Shown in pieces: positions 48,066 to 60,156 of a stretch of 64,000 bases of DNA. The notes beneath the pieces are model-generated. The model made no database searches, had not been told where the DNA came from, and was given only the letters and a program-made list of their open reading frames with translations. Numbering within the stretch: the stretch's first letter is position 1; each line of letters begins with the position of its first letter. The position numbers and the translations under genes are program-made. Source of the stretch: Pardosa pseudoannulata (Eukaryota > Arthropoda > Arachnida > Araneae > Lycosidae); the NCBI GenBank assembly GCA_032207245.1, contig CM063510.1:52406993-52470992 (forward strand). Reading direction: 5' to 3'.

Positions 48066-50815
48066 TTGCTTGAACTAATAATATAGTTTTACTGTTTCAT
48101 AAATGTTACGTGTGTATCAAATTCTTACCTACAGAATTATTTAAATGATATGGGTGAAATAAAAAGTTAGATTAGTAGATACGTCAAATGTTAAGTGTCT
48201 TTAGACAATATGTCTCATATATGTTTTATAAGTCCATTTTTTCATGTTTTCTAATATATGCAATTTTAATAGCAGTTTTCGTGTGCTAGTGTTTTAATGT
48301 TTTTACAATTTTTATCTTGAGTTTTCACAAACTTAGAATGAGTTTGCTATTTTGTTCTGTACTAAAAATAGATTTACATCTCAGTTTCCTCATATTCATG
48401 AATGCTCATTTATATCTATTTTCGATTACACACAAAAAAAAATGACGAAAGCACAGTCCCGTACCGTTGTTTAAATCATTTGATTAATTCAAATTCTTTT
48501 ACTGGGATTGAATGCTACTATCCTTGAAAAAACGATAACATTTATTTTCACAACATAAAAGACAAGTTACAAAGCATATTAAAACAGAAAATACTGCATT
48601 TCATAAAAACAGCCGAGAGTTAAATATTTTTTCTTCAGAAAGCGTCACTAATATTTTTTCAAGTTGAGCGGTCATCAAGCTGCTCCAAGCCGAAAGAGAG
48701 TTCAGGAGACACGTACATTATTGAAAAAAATCATGCGTTGAAAATACCAATATATGCCTATTATAATATACTCATTTTTGCTAAATTGGTAAAATATTTT
48801 GTACTCTAGACAATATTCCAATTCTGCATTACAGTGTAAAGTCACACAATGGATGAAATTTTACTTTTTAATAGTATCAAATATTTATGCAATATTAATT
48901 CATTAATCAATATAATAGAAATAAACATTTAGTATATATTAGTATATATTAATACAATAAAGACTGGGTCTTGAGTATTACCATCTCGAGACAACTGGTA
49001 GTGTTGTAATATCTATAATATTAATATTTTTCGTAATATAGTGTGAGGTTTACGAAATAAAATGTAACTGTATGATTAAATGTTACTATACTCTTAATTG
49101 AAAAAGAACAATTTTCTCTTCTCAAATGTTTAATTATTTCCAGAAAAGCTGATATGAGTAATAGCAAAATGCTTCATTATATGGCATGCAGAGTGCAATC
49201 AAAAAAGGAGGGGCAATAACAGATTTTTCAGTAGTTCACAATACAAAATTTCAACATTCTAGACCCAATAATTTTGACTTATGCAAGTTATATTTGTATA
49301 TTTACAGACTTCATGATACAAAATTGAAACAAGGCTAGTCATAACGCATATTTACAGTTTCAAAGTTGTATATATCTTTTGTATTTTAACTCAGACGTAG
49401 CACTCGAATTCAAAAACTATTCGGTATAGTCAAAAGGGGCATGTTTGTTAAAATCTGAAGAATATTTTTTTTATTTACAATATTTTCTTTATGCTATATA
49501 AGATGTAAAAGCAGCTGCGTTCATGTATGAAATTTAATTTCGCAGATGTTAGTGACATTTATACCATTTTATTAGTTTATACTATGCCATAGTTTTCAAC
49601 TCTTTTCAGTCATCAGGTAATCATCCTCCAAGAAAAATTTCCTCACAAGAATAAGCAAAGCTCCTTACTTCAGTGGATAAAATATTTATTTTCATATGTC
49701 CGTTATTTGGCAACTTCTCAAGACGTTCTGAAAATATAAGAACGTGTTGATAATCATTCACAGCTTTGAGGCTGAAATTATCTGTTAAATAAACATTTTG
49801 TCATCCTTTTAACCCACAAATTTGTTTTTTTTTCCATTTGGATTGAGAGTTTGGAGTACGACGAACTGTCGTATTTACTCTACTAAGTCGTTTGTATTGT
49901 CATAAATAAGACTTGATTTCAAAATTTCTTTCTCAATCAAGCGTAAAGTTAAAATTTATTATTTTATGCTTTCCTTGTTTTGAATATAGCTTGCATAATA
50001 TTTTAATGCATTATTCTACCAGAATATGACTCACTGCTATATATACAAAGTATTCTGTGTCAACTTTGGGTTATTTGACTTTTGTTCAAGAAGAAACGGA
50101 TTTATGTTTCATACATTAAAGTCTCACTCCCGTCCGTCTGTCTGCTTATAACCTCAACTCCTCAAAAACGTGTAAAAGTTAGTTATCCATGGGTTTGAAA
50201 TATTCCGAAGAACTAATTTCTGCAAGTTTAATCCTCCTAGGTATATAAAAGCAGATTTATTTAAGAAACATTATTAATAGAGATATTGGCTGAAAAGAGC
50301 CCAAAATGTAAAATCGTTTGCACTAAAATCGTTAATTTTTTCAGGTTTAAACGTAGTATTCTCACGATCCAAATAAGATATAAACTCATGGTTTGCGGTT
50401 ACCGCATCTATTAATACTTCATTGGTTTACAATCGCAACATCGCTGCATTCTCATTAATTTTTGTATTTAGTTGTGACACATATTTTATCGTTTGGAAAC
50501 CGATTATTCTGGTTTGAAACGCGTTTTATGTTTTGGCGAAATAGTATTTATTGCTCTCGATATATTATTTATAAAGCTTTATTATTTTTACCTGTTAATC
50601 TTATTATAAGACATAAATGTAAATACCTATATAAATCTGGAGAATTCATGACGTGATGGTGTAGCTTTTAAAGTTATTTTGGGTTTATCCGGAAAATACA
50701 AGGTTCATTTAATTTATTTACAACTATTTAACACAATTTTGTAAATTAGGAATATACTGCTATATCGTAAAAAACTAAATTGTTTTAAAAGACAAGTATT
50801 ACAAAAAACTATTAT
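48066..50815. other. AT-rich region, nothing recognised
   Basis: About 2.7 kb with no supported gene or repeat copy. CCGTCCGTCTGTCTGC at about 50128 resembles motifs near Helitron-like 5' ends, but no terminus is present. Confidence 0.4.
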
Positions 50816-50824
50816 CCATGATTT

Positions 50825-51240
50825 GGGACTACTTAAGAATTATGTTCCCGTTGGCAAATATGGCTAAAATATTGGCAATATTTACTAAAACACAAAGGTA
50901 ATCCATCCAGACATTGTATTTCTTGCTTTTTCTGGTGATTTAAATTAATACGTAGTGTGCCATCGTAATAGAATTATATACTCTTATTAAATTAAAGAAA
51001 ACGACTTAGAATCCGAACATTTATATTTATGGGCAATTAATCCCTTAACAGTGTACAAACTGAACATCTCCAAATTTTTAAAAATCAGCCATAGTGAACT
51101 GTTAATGGTTTATTATATCTAATTAAATTATAATATAGATACAGATTGTTTGGACACGATGAGATAGGAGAAAATGATAGGAGACCATATTTAAACCATT
51201 ATCGCCAAGTTAGCTGGGGAACCCAGTTCTTTAGTTGAAC
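50825..51240. mobile_element. MITE family K, copy 2, with perfect 9-bp target-site duplication
   Basis: The 416-bp element is flanked by CCATGATTT on both sides (50816-50824 and 51241-51249). Terminal inverted repeats share CTTAAGAA/CTAAAGAA, TGTTCCC/TGGGTTCCC and a TTGGC.A block. The interior matches copy 1 at 21215 (ACTAAAACACAAA, ACATTGTATTTCTTGCTTTT, GGGCAATTAATCCCTTAACAG). Non-coding. Confidence 0.88.
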
Positions 51241-51249
51241 CCATGATTT

Positions 51250-52250
51250 TAATTAAAAAATTATATTAAGACAATTGAAAGGGACTCTGAGTATCGAGAT
51301 AACATGTATTTTTATTTTGTGATATTCGTTTGTTCTATTATCTAAGCAATGCGTGGTTATCCAAAAATATAAAATAAAATTTTATCTTGAAATAATGCGA
51401 AAAAATGTTTATCATCATTGTATGAAGGATATAAAAAAGGTCTTTTTGTGGTAGTTGGAGGGGAAATTAATCTCTATAGATGTTTAAATTATATTTATTC
51501 TTAGCCGCATGCAATCTAGTGGGCATACGTACGGCAAAGCATGGTAAAAATGCTGCGTGAAAGAATTTCTATAATTCAAAACGACTAATGATTCGAAATT
51601 CTACGAGTACTGTACGTTGTACCAGGAAAACAATTTTTCTACTGATGTTATAAAATAAAAATTAAAAACAATTTAGTCAAGATAAGCTTTAGTGTTAGTA
51701 TGAAATGGGTTAAATATTCTCCTATAAATTATATAGCTTATATAGTTGCCTATATTGAATTCCTGCCTTTCGGTCCAACAGTTTATAGCTCCGAGTCCTA
51801 ATGTTGGCATGGATGTTCCTATCAGAAACCCTTGTAAGGAGTAGGTCTCAGTTTAAACAGCCCATAGGTAGTGTGCAAATAATGAATAAATAAATATAAC
51901 TTGGGGATACAACTAATTAGACCCATTAAATGGGGATGAGTAACCGTGAATCTCCCTTTTATAATATTCATCCTTAAATTCACTTTTAAAATAAACATTA
52001 ATGCTGTTACATAAAATATAAAGCATTTAACTCGATACGATAAGAATTCTTTTTGAAAGAAAATGCTTCCATAAATTTGCTTAAATACATACTCATAAAC
52101 ACACATATTTATATATAATGTATTTATATATAACGAGTGAAAAACTATCGTCTCTGATAACACGAGAAATTAGCCCTTATTGTTTAATTTGCCCTGGTTA
52201 CTGGACAAGAGGAAATCCTAGTCATAACGCAGTCGTAAAGCTATTAACAC
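51250..52250. other. AT-rich region, nothing firm
   Basis: A possible SINE body fragment at about 51803-51870 (GGCATGGATGTTCC, GGAGTAGGTCTCAG) is too weak to call separately. Confidence 0.4.
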
Positions 52251-52504
52251 TTAACATACCATATAACGGGTCAAATGACCCATAAGGTTTATGTAAAAAA
52301 GCGATGAGAATGAGTTAAAAATTCTTATTCTTTGTGTTTGCAATACATAAAATTTGACAATATACAATTTTGTTTAATTATAAAGCTTATTTGTCTATTT
52401 CCTTCCAATTTTCATATTTCATACATTTATAATAAAACAAATAAAGTCCGGTCATTTGAATGGCTATGGTAGAAATAGGTATGTATTAAGTGTTGGTATG
52501 TTTA
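52251..52504. mobile_element. Small TTAA-type MITE, family N
   Basis: About 254 bp. The left end is TTAACATACCA and the right end reads TAAACATACCA as reverse complement, so one TTAA has mutated to TTTA. A palindrome GGGTCAAATGACCC sits about 15 bp inside the left end, and half of it (GGTCATTTGA) sits inverted near the right end. No coding. Confidence 0.6.
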
Positions 52505-52985
52505 GTGTAAAAAAAAAACGAAGTGCAACTTTGTAGAATCTCACACTTATTACAGACTTTAAAGAAAATCGGCCAACCGTTTGTCTGTATAGTGTGTGTA
52601 TAGTTTGTCTGTATACACCTCTGCGCAGAAAGCTCTAAGACTATACACATTTGTTGCCAATGTCGGTCCCATAATGATCAAATTACAAGAATTTGTTGTA
52701 TAAGACTTGAGAGAATTCAGATTTTCCGGGGGAGATGAAAGTGACAATCATGGAAGCTATCACGAAAACAAAGTAGCAGTAATTTAATTAATATACAAGA
52801 AATACTACTTTCCTGGGGCAACTGAAAAATGTGGCCAGTGGAAGGAAAATTATCACTTAATCCACTGTTAGCTTTAAGAGTCGGGCAAAAAGAATTTAAA
52901 TTTGAGAACACTCCTTTATCTAACACTTTATGGCTTGGACATTAGGTATTAAAAATTAGAAGAGGAATTTTATATATTTATATTC
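52505..52985. other. AT-rich spacer, nothing recognised
   Basis: No supported feature. Confidence 0.5.
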
Positions 52986-53017
52986 GGATTATTTTTTGAT
53001 TATTTTTTTCATTTATT

Positions 53018-53080
53018 ACACACACACAAATCGTTTGCTCGTGTGTGTGTATGTTAGTGTATGTGTGTGTATTAGTGTCA
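53018..53080. repeat. CA/GT imperfect microsatellite in palindromic arrangement
   Basis: CACACACACA followed 12 bp later by GTGTGTGTGTATG and further GTGT units, so the two runs can pair with each other. Confidence 0.8.
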
Positions 53081-53564
53081 TGTATGCAGGGGTCAATCAC
53101 ATCAATGTAACCACTATCACGTGCTAGTTTTAAAATTTAAACAATTTTTATACAACTGTTTGATGAAATAATTTGAACATTTATCCCCTAGATGTGTTTA
53201 CATACAACTGTGGATGTATTTGAGAAAAATAAGGCAAAAACACGTTTTTAAATGAACGCTTATGTCAGATTAAACAAATGTTCATTTTCTCATAGAAAGG
53301 TGCACAACAATTATATCATTAAAAACACACACAAGTATATTTATGTTTATATTTGGTGAATTTTGCATATAATTAACAACTATTTTTGGTTACAGAGCAA
53401 ACCTATTTCTACTTTATTTTTTAAATTTTTAATGTCTTGCTTAACGTACTGGTAACTTGTTTTTAATATTTTTTTTATTTCTAATGGCAAGACAAGCTAC
53501 AATTATAAAAATAACAATTGTGGAGCAACTGTAAAAGTAACAAAAGTAACACTGACCGAAGTCA
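53081..53564. other. AT-rich spacer, nothing recognised
   Basis: No supported feature. It may include the untranslated 3' end of the adjacent retrotransposon. Confidence 0.45.
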
Positions 53565-54990
53565 TTGCCTCAGGCGTTCTCTAGTTCTCCAATACAGGGT
53601 AGTCTCAGAGTCGGAAGAACCGCTAAGTGCCCCACATCAACGCAGATGACCTCTATTTAAAGGTTCTCCAAGGTCACATAAAGAACAAAGAGGGGAGTCA
53701 AAAATGCCAATTCTATGGATATGTTCACTTAGGCAGTAATGTCCTGTCACTAACCGGAACAACGCCACTGCCTCACGTCGAGGACGATCGGGACTGTTGG
53801 CGAGGTCTTCTACACTCCAGGTCTTCAATTTAACACGATCTTGTATTTGGGATTCGAATTTCATATTCAAAGCGTGTTTCCAAAAAAGCTCTTTTGAGTG
53901 ATAAGACAATCCAGAAGCTTTTGTTAGCTGTGCCTTTGTTGCACCTTTACATGCGAGAAAATCAGCCTGATCATTCCCATAAATGCCGCAATGGCTGAGG
54001 ATCCATTGTAACTTGATATATTTGTCTTTTCGACTAATACAACGCATCAATTATCGGCATTGCAGGACCTCAGCAGAGATAGGAGCTTCAGCGAAGCCAA
54101 TAGCCTGTATGGCTGCCTACGAGTCCGAGAGTAGGACAACCATTTGGAGTTTTTGAAGACAGTCCATAAGTTTCTCCAATGCGATACGGATGGCCTCTAC
54201 CTATCCATCAAAGGTCGTTCTGTTTTTTTCCCACAGACGCCGAAAAGAAGAAGAGATTAGAAAAGACTCCGGAGCCTGCAGATGCACAGCTTTCAGAGTA
54301 TGACCCATCCGTATATACATGCAGCCATTCTTCTTCTGGATATTCAGTATAGATGGTCTCCAAAGCAGAACACCGAAGAACGAAGTAGAGCAGTGTCTTT
54401 CTTGATATTTTATTCAGAAGATTGAGATTAAACTCAACTTCGTAAATCTCTAACGGATTTATGTGCTTCATAATCTTCTGTGGATTTTCTTGGAGCTGAT
54501 CGTCTTCCAAGACATCGAACACTTTTTGAATAATTTCACACTGTGTCTTTAAATTTCTAGTATGAGTTTGACAGTTAACCAGAAGGGATCTACAAGACGA
54601 ATTAGTTTTCCATAGAGTAAGATAGACTTTCCTTCTATGATAGTCTTAATAGGCCTATTTTTCGTTAATAATAGGATGGAATCAATTGGTGACAGCACCA
54701 GTAATAAGTCTCATAGCCTGATTTTGAAAATATCCAATTTATCTAAAGCCTGATTGCTTGCTGAAATAAGTGGTTCACAACAATGAGTTAATAAGGGCAA
54801 TATGAAGGCCTTATATGTGTTGTTGATTGTAGATCTGGCACATCCCCAAAGGGAACCAGCCAAACGTTTCAAAATGGTTATTCGACTGGAACAGCGCTTA
54901 ATCATTGAATCCACATTTTTAATATGAAAGTGTGAAAAAATACCTTCACTACTTATGAATAAGTTTTCAATTTGCATCATCAATTTCGAA
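53565..54990 (-). pseudogene. Non-LTR retrotransposon ORF2 relic: RT C-terminus plus RNase H
   Basis: Read on the minus strand from 54990 down. First is the region after the RT core, with ITILKRLAGSLWGCAR and YKAFILPLLTHCCEP (54983-54711), typical of Jockey/I/R1-group elements. A degraded linker follows, then an RNase H domain. This has VYTDGSYSES with the first catalytic Asp (about 54310), then FDG and VEAI separated by a TAG stop (54201-54203) exactly where the catalytic Glu belongs. Next is LLSDS with a second stop (54117-54119), then WILSHCGIYGNDQADFLACK (about 54000-53940). After it come RLVTGHY and CSLCDLGE, a CxxC-type tail. Frameshifts and stops show it is dead. The endonuclease and RT catalytic core are missing, as expected for 5' truncation. 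In this lineage such elements copy themselves through an RNA intermediate. Confidence 0.85.
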
Positions 54991-55059
54991 AATCAAAATA
55001 TGTTTATCTAAAAGTTTCTCGGTAATAAACATTAAGTACAATGATTAATAAATTTTTAT

Positions 55060-55800
55060 TTCCACCAGTTTCGTTGGCCAAAACAAATATCCCTTCACAT
55101 AAATTAGAAAATCATGAATAAATTATCAATAATACTTAGGTGATTTCAATATTTACACCTGTTAAAAAGTATACCTTTACACATTAATGCACGATTTAAA
55201 GGATACTAAATTGCACTTAATTCAAAAATTTACCACTCATCGCTTCCCTTTAAGGATAAATATAATGCAATGAAAAATCATTTTTCAGAAGAAAAAAAAT
55301 AAATCAAGCACTTCCTCAAGAAAAGCATTCTCTCTCTATTCTCGAAACACGTGGTACTACACTTTTTTTTCCAATTCTTATTTCATTGTCTCGCTCATAC
55401 AAATGAAAAAGTTTATTGCCCAATTCTTTTCACCATTTTATTTTTCAAAGCACTGCTTTTACTCCGAAATATTTGTAAATAAAACATTTCTGTGGAACGT
55501 GCTTCGATCCGGAATCACCAGAAATCGGAAAAATCATCCCCAGATGCAAAACCGCCTTCAGAAAGATTAAAGGAACGCGTGACCTTCGCTTTCGGTAGCA
55601 TTTGTTGAGTTCTTAGAAATGTATTCACATGTTCGACGTTGAATATTTCTTAATACTAAAAATTTTTTTCTTCAGTATCATAAGGTTTCCAATGGTTATA
55701 GAACTACGTTTTGCAACTGGATTTCATATTCCGTGAAATGATTATTCGTACATTAAAATGTATATTTGAAAGGTTTTAAAGGGCAATATATGCATGTTAT
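55060..55800 (+). repeat. Unclassified dispersed repeat family J, copy 1
   Basis: Shared blocks with 62690-63005: ACAAATGAAAAA, TTTTACTCCGAAATATTTG, GTGCTTCGATCCGGAATCACC, AAAATCATCCCCAGATGCAAAA, CGCGTGACCTTC. The 5' half aligns more weakly with 58400-58630. No terminal repeats were found. GCTTCGATCC resembles a pol III B box, but no A box was identified. Confidence 0.75.
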
Positions 55801-55942
55801 GTTGGTTATTTACGAGGAAATTTCAGTAAGTGGTTTCCATTTGCATATAACTAAAAGAAAAATGTAGAAAAGTAAATAATGATTTTACTGAAAGTTATGC
55901 ATTTACACAATTTTTAATGTAGTCGTACCTTTGGGGATTTTA

Positions 55943-56130
55943 GTTTGACTTGATTTGAAACAATACAATCTATTTTATTGAAACACAACGGCTAATGTAA
56001 CCGGGACCTACTGCTTAAAGCCAATTCCGAAAGGCTAAATAAATAAAATCAATCCTGTCACAGTGGTATTCGATCTCACGAACTCCGGTGACAATGTTCA
56101 GCGCCCTAATCATTCTTTCATCGTTCGGCA
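55943..56130 (-). repeat. tRNA-derived SINE, diverged
   Basis: TGACTTGATTTGAAACAATA start, ACGGCTAATGTAACCGGGAC, TTAAAGCCAATTCCGAAAGG and decayed B box (GTATTCGATCTC), ending near CATCGTTCGGC. It lies directly beside a TTAA element. Confidence 0.82.
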
Positions 56131-56135
56131 CATCT

Positions 56136-56424
56136 TTAACACTAGATTGCCCAAGGCAATCATTTTGACTGTTTTTTAATTTCAATTAGAAAAACAATTA
56201 TGAAATATAATGACGCAATTTCTTAGAATTTGGTGACTTTTTCTATAACATATAAATGGGTTTATGAATAATTGTAGTTACTTCCGCCCTCCTTTATTAT
56301 ATAATATTAAAAATTAATTTTAAACACATTTCTTTACATATTTGTTATTTTTTCACAATGCAGTCATTTTGACTGTTTTTGGGCAATATAGGTATACAAG
56401 AAATCTCGGGCAATCTAGTTTTAA
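56136..56424. mobile_element. TTAA-flanked MITE (piggyBac-type), family D
   Basis: The 289-bp element has TTAA at 56136-56139 and 56421-56424. Terminal repeats CACTAGATTGCCC and AACTAGATTGCCC match at 12 of 13 positions and resemble the piggyBac start C.CTAGA. The motif TCATTTTGACTG appears near both ends; at the right it is the palindrome CAGTCATTTTGACTG. No transposase remains. Confidence 0.87.
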
Positions 56425-56961
56425 TAGGACCTTTGTTATTTTTTGAAACCTTTTTTCGTATGTTCCACCTAAACCTCGACAACTAATGTGTTTTTGAAAA
56501 TGATCACTTGTTTCAGTCGTTCTTCTCACTTTGGACATGGTCTACTGACAAAAAAAGAATAAATATGTGTAACTTGAGAACAAGTCGATCTATAAAGAAT
56601 TATACACACAAATCTCCTTCATAAATTTCTGAAGGAGGTCATTGGTTTTCAATTAATGTGGGTGTTATAATCGTCGCGTATAGTGCAAAATGTGTCATCA
56701 TTTCCCGCCTTTTCATTTGGATGACCATAATTACGATAACTGGTTCGCAGGTAATCAGCATTGGCTGGATACTTTAGCAGCAGAGGTTACGAAGGAGAAA
56801 TACACAAACTGATTTCAAAATACAAGAAATTCCTCAAAAACGTTGGCAATTGGCTTTGAAAAATGAAGAAAAAATGAATAGACTTGAAATTGAATCTATT
56901 GTTGTAAAAAATCTTAAAAATCCTGTAATATTGCAGTAGTATGTACACACAGCAGAAATAA
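56425..56961. other. AT-rich spacer, nothing recognised
   Basis: No supported feature. Confidence 0.45.
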
Positions 56962-57902
56962 TCCCTTATATAATAATAGCCTAAGTTATCTTCCGTCTGT
57001 CTTTGAATTTATGAAGCGGTTGGATCTGGAATGAATAGAGACATCCATTGGATTCTTGGTGAGTTAGGGTTAGCAAAATTCAAAGCGAGTAAAGTTTATC
57101 TGCTCCTAAATTATCGATCCGATTCTAAAATAAATTGGTATAAATAGGCTTCATATCACAGCAAACAATACTGTCGTCTTTAAAACTTTCGAATTCCACC
57201 CATTCCCCCGTTTTCGAGCATTTAATATCATTATTTAGAGCCCTATTTTCCCCGGTTAAGAGCAGGTGATTCAATTTATCACATAAATAGATGAAAATAA
57301 CCTTTTTTCTAGCATTATGACGTCATTCCTTTGACCATCTCATTGAATCATTTCTTATTTTAAATTATTTAAATATCGTCCGTAATATTTTCATGCGTTT
57401 TATCACTGAACTTAGATATTACGTCAATACTTTTCTTTTATATTTGGATTAAATAGTAGATTAGGTACATAGTTGATAATTTTAAATTTGATCATTGACT
57501 ATTTTTTGTTACAATGAAAATTTTATCACCGGTATTAACAACAAATTCTTTTCTCAAAAGTCTAGGAGTCTATTTCATGGACTCATAAATATATATCTTT
57601 TTAAGTTATATATCTCTAAAAATAAAGAAGTTTGTTTGTTTGTTTTGTTATACATAACCACATAGTTTGCAATCGATTCTCTAAATTTTGAACATCCTTC
57701 ATATATACCGCGAAATAATCACTCTCAATATTAAAACCTCTGCAAGATAAATTATAGTTGGCAACTAACATGTGGTCAGTGAAGATAATCAAGTTATTGA
57801 GCGTGTACCAAATAATTCTCAGCCAAATTACAAACCCTTTCATTACGTGCCTCATAGAGTACTTTTTTTACTGATCCCGTCATATGACGGGCTATATGCT
57901 AG
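56962..57902 (+). mobile_element. Non-autonomous Helitron family H, copy 3 (near complete)
   Basis: Begins TCCCTTATATAATAATAGCC after an A and ends CTAG before a T, as Helitrons do (A|TC...CTRR|T). The 3' end carries a perfect 16-bp palindrome CCCGTCATATGACGGG (57876-57891) seven bases before CTAG, matching the subterminal hairpin that acts as terminator in rolling-circle transposition. It has no terminal inverted repeats or target duplication. At 941 bp it has no Rep/helicase coding, so it depends on another element. A middle part (about 57640-57780) differs from the copy at 59007. Confidence 0.9.
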
Positions 57903-58399
57903 TTTTATAAATAAATTTCGACAGTGGTAGTGGATGTACCAGGCCATGATGAGATTTATAACCATAAATCCCCTTTGGGAGCTGTTTGTGGTCCTGACAA
58001 TTAGTAGGTCAGGACTGAAAAAGGAACAAATGTATTATTTACCTAAATAAAATCATTATTCACTGTTATGTATTTTTTCTTTTAATTATATGTATACGGT
58101 TATTATTTTATAGACTTCCCTAGCATATAATGTATATGCGAGGCCTGTTTAAATATATATATACTTGACTTTGCATATTTAGACACACTTGCATAAGCTA
58201 TAATATATAGCGGAGAAAACGATCGGAAGTGTGTAACGGGAATTTTACGTAGCTTTTATATGCAGATAGTATAGCTAAAAATGTCGAGATAAAGGGTTAT
58301 ATATCGTCAGTTATAGTGACAAAAAGTAGTAGACAGATTCGGCTTACTTTCTGTTAAATAAATTACTGAAAAATCCTTACATCAGTTGTACAATGATAG
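57903..58399. other. AT-rich spacer between two Helitrons, nothing recognised
   Basis: No supported feature. Confidence 0.45.
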
Positions 58400-59000
58400 A
58401 CTAAGAAAAAAGTATTCTCTCATATAAATTAGAAAAAAAATGATGAACAAAAATATTTAGAGAATTAAACTAATTAGATATATATAAAAAAATTAAGTCC
58501 ATACATTAGTGCATAACTTAAATGATACTAAATTATTCTTTCTGTAATTTTTTTCTTTCCCATTAAGAATACACAAAATACAACCAGAAATACATTTTGA
58601 CCGAAAAAGTAACAAAAGCAATTCCTTAACAGAAGTGTTATCTTTTTTTTCCCGGAATATATTGCCATTACACTTTTATTGAATTATTTTTTTTCAAAGA
58701 AAAAATAATTTCTTAATTATTTTTGTAATTTTATTTTTCAAAGGCGTTACTGCAACATCGAAATATTTGTATCTAAAACATTTCTTTGGCACATGAGAAA
58801 TCAGAATACAAAAATGCCGCTTCAGTACTTAGGAGACACGTGACTCTCATTTTTAGTATCATTTGTTGAATTCTTGAAAATATTAAATACTTAATTATGT
58901 TAATTTTATGTTAATTCTTGCATTTCCTTTATACTAAAGAAATGTTCTTTAGTATATTAAGGCTTCTTTATGGATACAGAAGAATGTTTTGCAGCTATAT
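58400..59000 (+). repeat. Unclassified dispersed repeat family J, copy 3 (diverged)
   Basis: Blocks in order with copy 1: TCTCATATAAATTAGAAAA, ATACATTAGTGCATAACTTAA, ATGATACTAAATT, CGAAATATTTGTA, AAAACATTTCTTTGG, ACACGTGACTCTCA, ATCATTTGTTGAATTCTTG. It ends a few bases before the adjoining Helitron. Confidence 0.65.
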
Positions 59001-59006
59001 TTAATA

Positions 59007-59934
59007 CAAGCATATAGCCCGTCACATGACTTGATCAGTAAAATTTTTAATTCTCCAGAATTGTAAAGTACCTCATGATGCAGTTAAAAAATGGTTTGTT
59101 TTTTGGCCCAGAATTATTGATACACACTCAATAATGTTTTTCATCTTCATATTCCTCTAGATTCTGCAGATACGGTAAATGCAGTTTAGAATCACGTTGA
59201 ATTCATTCAGTCAAACCGTGTGGTTCAGTATAAAAAACAAACACACAAACTAACAAACTTCTTAATTTTCAAATATATATAACCTAAACACTGGATATTT
59301 ATTAGCCCGTGAAATAGACTCCTAGACTTTTATGAAAAGAAGTTGTTGTTAACACCGGTATAAAAAATTTCATTGCAACAATAAGTAATCGATGGTTAAA
59401 TTTAAAATTATTACATATGCACCTAATCTATTACTTAAGCCAAATATAAAAGGAAATTATTTACGTCATATCTAAGTTCAGTGATAAAACTTATAAAAAT
59501 AATGCAGACGATATTTAAATTGTTTGAAATAAAATTATTAAATGAGATGGTTAAAGGAATGACGTCACAATGTTAGAAAAGATGTTATTTTTACCTATTT
59601 ATTATGAAATAAATTGATAAATTTAATCGCCTGCTCTTAACCGGGAAAAGTAGGGCTTGAAATAATGGCTTTAAGGACTCGAAAAGGGGGGAGGGTAGGA
59701 TTTCGAAAGTTTTAAAGACGACATATTTTTTGCTGTGATAAGAAGCATACTTATACCGATTTATTTTAGAATCGGATCGATAGTTTAAGAGAACATAAAC
59801 TTTACTCGCTTTGAAATTTGCTAACACTAACTTATCAAGAATTCAATATGGATGCCTCTATCCATTCCAGGCCCAACCGCTTTATAAATTAGAGGACAAA
59901 CGGATAGAAACATAGGCTCTTATTATACAGGGGA
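59007..59934 (-). mobile_element. Non-autonomous Helitron family H, copy 4 (near complete, inverted)
   Basis: On the minus strand it starts TCCCCTGTATAATAAGAGCC after an A (complement of 59935) and runs 928 bp to CTTG (mutated CTAG) before a T. The terminal hairpin is decayed on one arm (AAGTCATGTGACGGG). The body matches copy 3 closely (ATGAGATGGTTAAAGGAATG and GCTCTTAACCGGG here on the plus strand). Confidence 0.87.
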
Positions 59935-60068
59935 TTCTAGGAAAATGATCTTGCATAGATTTAGCACATGCACTGAATATTTCCAGTCTTGTATAGAAAT
60001 TTGTTTAGAGAGCAATGTTTAATCATGTGTACTATGTTGGTTAATTATATACCTAACTTTTCTGTGTG
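59935..60068. other. AT-rich spacer
   Basis: Nothing recognised. Confidence 0.5.
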
Positions 60069-60130
60069 TACAGGTTTCCGTGTACGCATATGCATGTACA
60101 CATATGCATGTTCCGTGTACACATATGTAT
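60069..60130. repeat. Short CATATGCATGT tandem repeat
   Basis: TTCCGTGTACGCATATGCATG and TTCCGTGTACACATATG recur about 35 bp apart with another ACACATATGCATG between them, giving a palindrome-rich purine-pyrimidine alternating tract. Confidence 0.7.
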
Positions 60131-60156
60131 ATGAATGCATCTTCTTAAGCTCTACA

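Noticed and set aside
51803..51870. SINE body fragment
   Set aside because: Only two short blocks match and both are in AT-rich sequence, so chance similarity cannot be excluded.
57876..57891. Palindrome CCCGTCATATGACGGG as a bacterial-type terminator or operator
   Set aside because: Its fixed place seven bases before CTAG in several copies identifies it as a Helitron 3' hairpin.
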